Positions 1 to 6,177 of a stretch of 64,000 nucleotides of DNA are shown piece after piece; positions within the stretch are counted from its first letter, which is position 1; each line of letters begins with the position of its first letter. The DNA comes from Nocardia altamirensis NBRC 108246 (GTDB taxonomy: Bacteria > Actinomycetota > Actinomycetes > Mycobacteriales > Mycobacteriaceae). The stretch covers positions 1 to 64,000 of the forward strand of contig NZ_BDAY01000049.1 in assembly GCF_001612685.1 (NCBI RefSeq), in the 5' to 3' direction. The position numbers were made by a program, and so were the translations under genes. The notes below the pieces were generated by a model. That model did not search any database. It was not told the DNA's origin and was given only the letters and a program-made list of their open reading frames with translations.

Positions 1-131
1 CTCCGCAACCGGTGCGAATGCGCAGTAGGGGTGCGGATTTCGGTGTTGAGGCACGGCTTGCCACGGGTGCTGGTCTCGGGGAGGCCTGCGATCTCGGTAT
101 GTGGGATCAGAAGGGTTGGTTTCGTGCTGAG
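1..131. other. Left-edge stretch without a recognisable gene
   Basis: No convincing reading frame, RNA or repeat is visible in the first 131 bases. It may be the intergenic space after a gene that lies outside the window. The first recognisable structure is the palindrome that begins at 132. Confidence 0.4.
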
Positions 132-206
132 GGGGCACTGGTGGCGGGGCTACTCGGATGATGCCGCCACCAGTGCCCCGTGATCAACCGACCAACTCCA
201 GAAGAG
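132..206 (+). repeat. Palindromic dispersed element, copy A
   Basis: A perfect 16-bp inverted repeat (arms 132-147 and 164-179) encloses a 16-nt loop. It is followed by a tail at 180-206. A second, diverged copy lies at 31386-31461 on the same strand, with the same arm length, a nearly identical loop and 22 of 27 tail positions identical. Three stem positions changed on both arms together, so pairing is kept. This copy lies upstream of treZ. The function is unknown: it could be a structured RNA, a terminator or a small mobile palindrome. Confidence 0.7.
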
Positions 207-233
207 GTGTGGATCTATGGAGGGGGATTGCCT

Positions 234-269
234 GGGGTGGGGGATTGGGGCGGGCGAGGTGGGGGTGGG
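234..269 (+). promoter_or_regulatory. G-quadruplex-like G-run cluster before treZ
   Basis: Six runs of three to five guanines lie on the coding strand at 234-237, 239-243, 247-250, 252-254, 261-265 and 267-269. Most loops are one to three bases. It ends 17 bases before the GTG chosen as the treZ start, so it would lie in the leader mRNA. Folding is an inference from the pattern only. Confidence 0.4.
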
Positions 270-286
270 CGTGGAATGCTGGCTTG

Positions 287-2011
287 GTGACCTTGTTCGA
301 GGTGTGGGCGCCGCGGCCGGAGCGCGTACGGGTGGAGGTGGATGGCGCGATTCATCCGATGGAGCGGGCGCGGGGCGGGTGGTGGCGGGCGGAGGTGACG
401 GCCGCGACGGGGGCGCGGTACGGGTTCTTGCTCGACGATGATTCGACGGTGTTGCCGGATCCGCGGTCGGCGCGGCAACCCGACGGAGTGCATGAACGGT
501 CGGCGCTGCACCGCCTCGATCCCTCGGTGTGGACCGATGGCGACTGGACCGGGCGGCCGTTGGCGGGTGCGGTGTTCTACGAGATGCACGTCGGCACCTT
601 CACCGCGGCAGGCACGTTCGACGCCGCCATCGAACGCCTCGACCATCTGGTCGATCTCGGCATCACCGTGGTCGAGTTGATGCCGGTGAACGCGTTCGAC
701 GGCACCCACAACTGGGGTTACGACGGCGTGCTCTGGTATGCGGTGCACGAACCGTACGGCGGGCCCGACGGCTTGCAGCGCTTCGTCGACGCCTGCCACG
801 CGCGCAACCTCGCGGTCGCTCTCGACGTTGTCTACAACCATCTCGGACCCTCCGGCAACTATCTGCCCCGGTTCGCGCCGTATCTCACCGATGGTCGCAA
901 CACCTGGGGGCAGAGCCTCAACCTGGACGGTCCCGGCTCGGACGAGGTGCGCAAGCACATCATCGCCAACGCGCTGCGCTGGCTGCGCGACTTCCACATC
1001 GACGCACTGCGGCTCGACGCGGTGCACGCCCTGGTCGACCGCACCGCCACTCATGTGCTCGCCGAGCTCGCCGTCGAAACCGAACGCCTGGCCCCGCACG
1101 TCCGCCGCCCACTCACGCTGATCGCCGAAAGCGACCTCAACGACCCGACTTTGATCACGCCGCGCGCCGCAGGCGGTTACGGGCTGACCGGGCAGTGGAA
1201 CGACGACCTGCACCACGCGATCCACACCGCCGTCTCCGGCGAACGTCAGGGCTACTACGCCGATTTCGGTTCGCTGCGGTGCTTGGCGAGTACGTTGAAG
1301 CACGGATTCTTTCACGCCGCAACGTTTTCCAGCTTCCGCGGCCGCATCCACGGTCGCCCGATCGATGAGAGCCTGATCCCTGCGAGCGCGCTGCTCGCCT
1401 ACACCTGCAACCACGATCAGATCGGCAACCGCGCCGTCGGTGACCGCCCGAGTGCCTATCTCACCGACGGTCAGCTGGCGATCAAAGCCGCACTGGTGCT
1501 GTGCTCGCCGTACACGCCGATGCTGTTCATGGGGGAGGAATGGGGCGCGCGCACCCCGTTCTTGTTCTTCACCTCGCACACCGATCCGGTGGTCGCCGCC
1601 GCCACCGCGAGCGGTCGTAAAGCCGAGTTCGCGGAACATGGTTGGCACACCGACGAGGTGCCCGACCCGCAGGATCCCGCGACTTTTCTTCGCTCGAAAC
1701 TGGATTGGGCCGAACCGGAGTCGGCCAGGCACGCTCAGCTATTGAACTGCTATCGCAAACTGATCGCCTTGCGCCGGATCAGGCCGGAGCTCACCCATCC
1801 CTGGCTCACCCATGTGTCGGTCGACTACGACGAGCACGCCCGCTGGATCGTGTTGCGCCGCGGCGCGCTGCTGCTGGTGTGCAATCTGTCCGAAGATCAG
1901 GTGACGGTGCCGGTCACCGGCGTTTCGCTGCTGTCGTGGGAGCCGCCGACTTTGGGCCCGAAGGCGACAACGATTCCCGCACACTCGTTCGCGATCCTCT
2001 CGGTCGAATAA
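287..2011 (+). CDS. treZ: Malto-oligosyltrehalose trehalohydrolase
   Basis: This cytoplasmic GH13 enzyme releases trehalose from the reducing end of maltooligosyl-trehalose, the second step of the TreY-TreZ route from glycogen. The protein begins with the family's carbohydrate-binding module (LFEVWAPRPERV) and continues into the catalytic barrel. The expected nucleophile (Asp244 in DALRLDAVHAL), the acid/base (Glu281 in LIAESDLND) and the NHDQIGNR motif are all visible. The frame is open upstream to 158, but that extension is low-complexity and unlike the family, so GTG 287 was chosen; the ribosome-binding site is weak. The partner genes treY and glgX lie 9 kb away on the opposite strand, unlike the usual contiguous treX-treY-treZ order. 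Confidence 0.93.
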   Translation: MTLFEVWAPRPERVRVEVDGAIHPMERARGGWWRAEVTAATGARYGFLLDDDSTVLPDPRSARQPDGVHERSALHRLDPSVWTDGDWTGRPLAGAVFYEMHVGTFTAAGTFDAAIERLDHLVDLGITVVELMPVNAFDGTHNWGYDGVLWYAVHEPYGGPDGLQRFVDACHARNLAVALDVVYNHLGPSGNYLPRFAPYLTDGRNTWGQSLNLDGPGSDEVRKHIIANALRWLRDFHIDALRLDAVHALVDRTATHVLAELAVETERLAPHVRRPLTLIAESDLNDPTLITPRAAGGYGLTGQWNDDLHHAIHTAVSGERQGYYADFGSLRCLASTLKHGFFHAATFSSFRGRIHGRPIDESLIPASALLAYTCNHDQIGNRAVGDRPSAYLTDGQLAIKAALVLCSPYTPMLFMGEEWGARTPFLFFTSHTDPVVAAATASGRKAEFAEHGWHTDEVPDPQDPATFLRSKLDWAEPESARHAQLLNCYRKLIALRRIRPELTHPWLTHVSVDYDEHARWIVLRRGALLLVCNLSEDQVTVPVTGVSLLSWEPPTLGPKATTIPAHSFAILSVE

Positions 2012-2171
2012 CCGGTGTGGTGAGGTAGCGCCGCATTCGGGTAACGGATTCCGCACACCATCAGCGACGTCCAGGCAGCGGGGGTCGAATCCGGTTGCGG
2101 CGACATCACAATGCGTCACTGTCCGAGACAGATGCATTGCCCGGGGTGACCCTCGCCATTACCGTAGAAAG

Positions 2172-3419
2172 ATGAGCAATGACGCTTCCGGGGACTTAGC
2201 GCCGATCCCCGCCGGGATGGCAGGCCACGCCACCGCCGAATTCGCCCCACTGGTACGCGCTTTCGCCAGGACCTTCGGACATCGGAAGGGCGCGGGCGGC
2301 GCGCTGACGGTGCATCTGCACGGGGAACCACTGCTCGACATCTGGACCGGATCCACCGGAAGCACCCCGTGGACGCACGACACCGGGTCGATCATCTTCT
2401 CCGCGACCAAGGGTGTCACGGCCACCGTCATCCACCGGCTCGCCGACCGCGGCCTGCTCGACTATGCCGCCCCGATCGCCGAATACTGGCCCGAGTTCGG
2501 CGCGAACGGTAAGGACAAGATCACGGTGCGCCAGGCGATGACGCACAGCGCAGGCCTGTCCGCGCTGGCGCCGATCGCCACCGGCATGGACGACGTGCTC
2601 GACCATCAGCTGATGGAGCAGCGGCTCGCCGAGGCCAAACCTGATCGTCTGCTCGGTGTTCCGGCCTATCACGCGCTCACCTATGGCTGGCTGATGGCGG
2701 GCCTGGCCCGCGCGATCACCGGCCGTGGCATGGCGGAGCTGTTCCGCACCGAGGTGGCCGACCCGCTCGGTATCGACGGCATCCACCTCGGCAGCCCGCC
2801 TGCGCAGGCGGCGACGAGCTACGCGCCGCTGGCCGGGACGCAACTCACGGCGCTCGGAAATCCCGTCAGCGCAATGGTATTGGGCCGAAGCCACTTGATT
2901 CCCGGCGCGCTCGGCGCCGCGACCCGCTGCCTGTTCCTGCCAGGACTGGAAGGTCTCCTGGCGGGCGAGGAACCGCCGATCCTGCGGACCGAGCTCGGCG
3001 CGGGCAACGGGGTCTGCACCGCGCCCGCACTCGCCACCATGTACGGCGCGCTCGCCAATGACGGTATGGCGGCAGGACATCAGTACCTCAGCAGGCGAAC
3101 CATCAAGGCGATCAGGCGAATTCAGACGTACCGGTTGGATTCCGCGCTGTTCTACGCGCCTATGATGTGGCGCCTCGGCTACCACTCGCTGCCGATGCCG
3201 GGTGCGCGCGCCGGGTTCGGCCACATCGGTCTCGGCGGGTCCTTCGGCTGGGCCGAACCGCGACTGGGCCTTTCGGTCGGGTTCGTGCACAACCGCCTCT
3301 CCGCGGGCCAGCTGAGCTACGACCAGTCCGCAGCATTCTGGCTGCTGCCGATGCTGATGAACTGCCTGCGCGCCACCCGGCGCGTCCCCGTTCAGGAGAC
3401 CCGCGAGGTGGCGGCCTAG
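2172..3419 (+). CDS. Serine hydrolase, class C beta-lactamase/esterase fold
   Basis: The 415-residue protein belongs to the beta-lactamase-related serine hydrolases (family VIII esterase-like). The nucleophile motif SATK is at residues 77-80. A YHALTYGW segment at about 166-173 supplies the usual tyrosine, and GHIGLGGSFGW near 348 stands where the third motif is expected. There is no signal peptide, so it is probably cytoplasmic. Such proteins hydrolyse esters or amides; the substrate cannot be told from sequence. A TTA leucine codon, rare at this GC content, occurs near the start (residue 9). It shares the strand with treZ across a gap of about 160 bases and converges on ilvA through a tandem-repeat array. 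Confidence 0.8.
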   Translation: MSNDASGDLAPIPAGMAGHATAEFAPLVRAFARTFGHRKGAGGALTVHLHGEPLLDIWTGSTGSTPWTHDTGSIIFSATKGVTATVIHRLADRGLLDYAAPIAEYWPEFGANGKDKITVRQAMTHSAGLSALAPIATGMDDVLDHQLMEQRLAEAKPDRLLGVPAYHALTYGWLMAGLARAITGRGMAELFRTEVADPLGIDGIHLGSPPAQAATSYAPLAGTQLTALGNPVSAMVLGRSHLIPGALGAATRCLFLPGLEGLLAGEEPPILRTELGAGNGVCTAPALATMYGALANDGMAAGHQYLSRRTIKAIRRIQTYRLDSALFYAPMMWRLGYHSLPMPGARAGFGHIGLGGSFGWAEPRLGLSVGFVHNRLSAGQLSYDQSAAFWLLPMLMNCLRATRRVPVQETREVAA

Positions 3420-3650
3420 CGGCATTCGCGTCAGGCCCGGAGGCGGTAGCGCGGCGTCACTACGGAGGGGCCGCGAACGACGCCGATGGGGCGCAGCGGT
3501 GTTCGCGTCAGGCCCGGAGGCGGTAGCGCGGCGTCACTACGGAGGGATCGCGAACGACGCCGATGGGGCGCAGCGGTGTTCGCGTCAGGCCCGGAGGCGG
3601 TAGCGCAGCGTTACCGCGGAGGGGCCGCGAACGACGCCGATCGGCACAGC
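3418..3650. repeat. 77-bp tandem repeat, three units, between convergent genes
   Basis: Three head-to-tail units of 77 bases start near 3418, 3495 and 3572; the spacing was checked at 3425, 3502 and 3579. Units 1 and 2 are almost identical and unit 3 is more diverged. Each junction can pair CGCGAAC with GTTCGCG as a hairpin. The array exactly fills the space between the stop codon of the serine hydrolase and that of ilvA. It resembles the mycobacterial intergenic MIRU/VNTR class in size and location. It may also act as a two-way terminator. Confidence 0.85.
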
Positions 3651-5006
3651 TCAGGTCAAATAGCGGTAGGCGGGTGAGCCTGGCTCCAGCCGTTCGCACT
3701 GGATCGGCGACTCGTCCATCCGTTCCAGCAAGGGGCCCAACCCATCCGGGGCGCCGAGCTCGATACCGACCAGCGCCGAGCCGGTTTCGCGGTTGTTGCG
3801 CTTGACGTACTCGAACATGGTGATGTCGTCGTCGGGCCCGAGCACCTCGTCGAGGAAGCGGCGCAGCGCGCCGGGCTCCTGCGGAAAGTCCACCAGGAAA
3901 TAGTGTTTCAGGCCGCGGTGCACCAGCGAGCGCTCGATGATCTCGCCGTAGCGGGAGACGTCGTTGTTGCCGCCGGAAACCAGGCACACCACCGTCGATC
4001 CGGGCTCGACCGCGATCTCGTCGAGTGCGGTGACCGCCAACGCGCCCGCTGGCTCGGCGATGATGCCTTCGTTCTGGTACAGGTCGAGCATGGTCGTGCA
4101 GATCGCGCCCTCGTCGACCTGCATCATCCGGAACGACCCTGCGCCGCTGGGGGATTGGGTGGTGGTCAGCAGCGGCAGCGAAGCGTGCGAGACCACCCGG
4201 CCGCCGAACCCGGCGACCGCGGCGAACGGCACCGCGCCGATGCGCCGCACCGCGGCGCCGTCGACGAACGGGTCGATCTCCGGCAGCGTCACCGGACCGC
4301 CCGCGACCAGCGCCGCGGCCATCGAGGCCGCGCCCGCAGGTTCCACCCCGAGCAGCGAGGTGCCTGGGGACCGATCCCGCAGGTAGGTGCCGACGCCGGC
4401 GAGGCAGCCGCCGCCGCCGACCGGAACGATCACCAGGTCGGGCGAGGTGCCGAGTTGCTCCAGGATTTCCGGCGCGATGGTGCCCTGCCCGGCCGCGGTC
4501 CGCGCGTCGTCGAACGGCGGCACCATGGTCGCGCCGGTGCGCTGGACATCGGCCGCGGCGGCCGCGGCGGCGGCATCGTAGGTTTCTCCGACCGCGATCA
4601 GTTCGACGAATTCCCCGCCGTGCACCCTGATCCGGTCGCACTTCTGCTTCGGCGTGGTGGTCGGCACGTAGATGCGGCCTTTGATGCCCATCGCATGGCA
4701 GGCGAATGCCACGCCCTGCGCGTGATTCCCGGCGCTGGCCGCGACGACACCGGCGGCGCGTTCACTGGCGGTCAGCTGCATCACCAGGTTGTATGCGCCG
4801 CGCAGCTTGTAGGAGCGCACCGCGGACAGGTCCTCACGCTTGAGATAAACGTTGGCGCCGGTCTGCCGGGAAAGCCGCTCACTGCGCTGCAGCGGAGTCG
4901 GCTCGATAATGTCGGCAATGCGCTTGGTGGCAGCGTCGATCTCGTCCGCGCTCAGCGCGGGACGAGAAGCGGACAGTGCGTCGATGACATCAAGCGGATT
5001 GGACAC
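3651..5006 (-). CDS. ilvA: Threonine dehydratase (biosynthetic type)
   Basis: IlvA deaminates threonine to 2-oxobutanoate, the first committed step to isoleucine, using pyridoxal phosphate. The PLP lysine is Lys67 in SYKLRGA. The substrate loop SAGNHAQGV and the glycine-rich phosphate site VGGGG follow. The last 90 or so residues form the single ACT-like regulatory domain (from HYFLVDFPQEPGAL) seen in short actinobacterial IlvA proteins, consistent with isoleucine feedback. A strong hairpin lies just upstream. The gene faces the serine hydrolase and ends against the 77-bp repeat array. In the tubercle genome ilvA lies just left of treZ; here both appear inverted as a block. Confidence 0.93.
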   Translation of the reverse strand: MSNPLDVIDALSASRPALSADEIDAATKRIADIIEPTPLQRSERLSRQTGANVYLKREDLSAVRSYKLRGAYNLVMQLTASERAAGVVAASAGNHAQGVAFACHAMGIKGRIYVPTTTPKQKCDRIRVHGGEFVELIAVGETYDAAAAAAAADVQRTGATMVPPFDDARTAAGQGTIAPEILEQLGTSPDLVIVPVGGGGCLAGVGTYLRDRSPGTSLLGVEPAGAASMAAALVAGGPVTLPEIDPFVDGAAVRRIGAVPFAAVAGFGGRVVSHASLPLLTTTQSPSGAGSFRMMQVDEGAICTTMLDLYQNEGIIAEPAGALAVTALDEIAVEPGSTVVCLVSGGNNDVSRYGEIIERSLVHRGLKHYFLVDFPQEPGALRRFLDEVLGPDDDITMFEYVKRNNRETGSALVGIELGAPDGLGPLLERMDESPIQCERLEPGSPAYRYLT

Positions 5007-5019
5007 CCGAAATATGCTG

Positions 5020-5052
5020 CCACCCGCCGCATCGGGTGGATGCGGCGGGTGG
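5020..5052 (-). promoter_or_regulatory. 13-bp perfect hairpin upstream of ilvA
   Basis: Arms 5020-5032 and 5040-5052 pair perfectly around a 7-nt loop, ending 13 bases before the ilvA start codon. Its location in the probable leader suggests a role in attenuation or translation. I did not find the conserved motifs of a T-box. The function is inferred from position only. Confidence 0.45.
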
Positions 5053-5159
5053 TAGTGCTGGGATGAATTGCCGTGCCGTCGCGCTGGCGAATTGCTGCGG
5101 CGCGCGCGTCGAAATGCGACAGCGCTCGCACTGTTTCACTGCGGAACTGCGGGCCGCTT

Positions 5160-5594
5160 TTACCGCGGCGTGAGCACGAAGATCGGAATCACCCGGTCGG
5201 TCTTCTTGGTGTATTCGTTGTAGTCGGGCCAGACCGCGGCGGCCCGGTCCCACCACAGCTGGCGCTCTTCGCCGACGACCTCGCGGGCGGTGTAGTCCTT
5301 GTTCACCTCGCCGTCGCGCAGCTCGACGTGCGGCTCGGCCTTGATGTTGTAGTACCAGACGGGGTGCTTCGGTGCGCCGCCCAGCGAGGCGACCACCGCG
5401 TATTCGCCGTTGTGCTCGACCCGCATGAGGGGGGTCTTGCGCAACTTGCCCGTCTTGGCACCTTTGGTGGTGAGCAGGATGACTGGCTTGCCCTGCAAGA
5501 TGGTGCCCTCGGTACCGCCGGAATTCTCATACGCCTCGGCCTGCTCGCGGGCCCAGCCGGACGTGCTCGGTGCGTACTCTCCTGTCAATGGCAT
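5160..5594 (-). CDS. Ddn-like deazaflavin (F420)-dependent nitroreductase family protein
   Basis: This 144-residue single-domain protein has the family hallmarks: PVILLTTKGAKTGKLRKTPL, then the VASLGGAPKHPVWYYN segment and a C-terminal WWDRAAAVWPDYNEYTKKTDR. It is a split beta-barrel fold. Relatives include Ddn of M. tuberculosis, which uses reduced F420 to reduce quinones and nitroimidazoles. The likely role is cofactor-dependent reduction at or near the membrane; the natural substrate is unknown. It is divergent from a small membrane-protein gene, with a perfect 20-bp palindrome between them. Confidence 0.88.
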   Translation of the reverse strand: MPLTGEYAPSTSGWAREQAEAYENSGGTEGTILQGKPVILLTTKGAKTGKLRKTPLMRVEHNGEYAVVASLGGAPKHPVWYYNIKAEPHVELRDGEVNKDYTAREVVGEERQLWWDRAAAVWPDYNEYTKKTDRVIPIFVLTPR

Positions 5595-5639
5595 ATTCCC
5601 GCTAACGCCGACGCGGGGTGCTGTGTTCCCGGCAACACA

Positions 5640-5676
5640 AAGTTCGGTGGACCGAACTTCCCTGTGCGTCTATCCT
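5640..5676 (+). promoter_or_regulatory. Palindromic operator with a probable promoter
   Basis: A 20-bp inverted repeat, AAGTTCGGT-GG-ACCGAACTT, occupies 5640-5659 between two divergent genes. A -35-like TGGACC (5648-5653) overlaps its right arm and lies 17 bases from a -10-like TATCCT (5671-5676). The -10 ends only six bases before the ATG at 5683, so transcription toward the small membrane protein could be leaderless. The binding regulator is not known. Confidence 0.5.
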
Positions 5677-5682
5677 CAGTAG

Positions 5683-5907
5683 ATGGCAGTTGTTCACCCT
5701 TCGGTCCGCTCCGCGACGGTTGAGATCGCGGGCAGCGCGTGGCCCGTCTACAAGCTCGAGGCGCTCGCCGCCGGGCTGGTGACCTGCCTGATTCTTGCCA
5801 TGATCACCGGCTCGCCGCAGCTCGCGGTGCTGGTCGCCGCCGCGGTCGGCGTCGGCCGCTGGCTCGTCGGCGTCGCAGCCACCCGGCGTGCGGCCAACCG
5901 ACAGTAG
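5683..5907 (+). CDS. Small two-helix membrane protein, function unknown
   Basis: The 74-residue product has two hydrophobic segments (about residues 27-42 and 46-63) separated by a short polar turn, and a basic arginine-rich C-terminus that should stay in the cytoplasm. The ATG follows a good -10 hexamer by six bases, so the mRNA may be leaderless. The stop codon touches the 56-bp tandem repeat. I do not recognise the family. Confidence 0.6.
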   Translation: MAVVHPSVRSATVEIAGSAWPVYKLEALAAGLVTCLILAMITGSPQLAVLVAAAVGVGRWLVGVAATRRAANRQ

Positions 5908-6177
5908 GCCCGCATCCGACAGGGATGTCGACAAAGGCCCTAGGTCGCGTCGAGCGACAGTAGGCCCGCATCCGACCGGGGCGTCGACAGAGGCCCTAGG
6001 TCGCGTCGACCGGCAGTAGGCCTGCATCCGACCGGGAGGTCGACGAAGGCCCTAGGTCGCGTCGGGCGACAGTAGGCCTGCATCCGACCGGGAGGTCGAC
6101 GAAGGCCCTAGGTCGCGTCGGGCGACAGTAGGTCCGCATCCGACCGGGGCACCGACAGAGGCCTAGGACGCGTCGAG
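5902..6177. repeat. 56-bp tandem repeat, about five units
   Basis: Units recur every 56 bases (landmark CAGTAGG at 5902, 5958, 6014, 6070 and 6126). They are about 90% alike, each with a CCTAGG palindrome. The right end runs into the last codons and stop of the LuxR-family gene: TCGACGCGTCCTAGG there matches the unit's TCGACGCGACCTAGG. The array therefore seems to have grown from that gene's 3' end. It lies between convergent genes, as the 77-bp array does, but the two unit sequences are unrelated. There are no unique spacers, so it is not a CRISPR array. Confidence 0.88.

Noticed and set aside
215..1732. A 505-codon minus-strand frame over treZ
   Set aside because: It is arginine-rich, without domain motifs, and shadows a well-supported GH13 gene.
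5007..5160. T-box or amino-acid attenuator before ilvA
   Set aside because: Only a hairpin is visible; the conserved T-box sequences and a leader peptide are missing.
5902..6177. Tandem array resembling a CRISPR
   Set aside because: Units are contiguous and alike over the whole 56 bases, with no unique spacers and no cas genes nearby.
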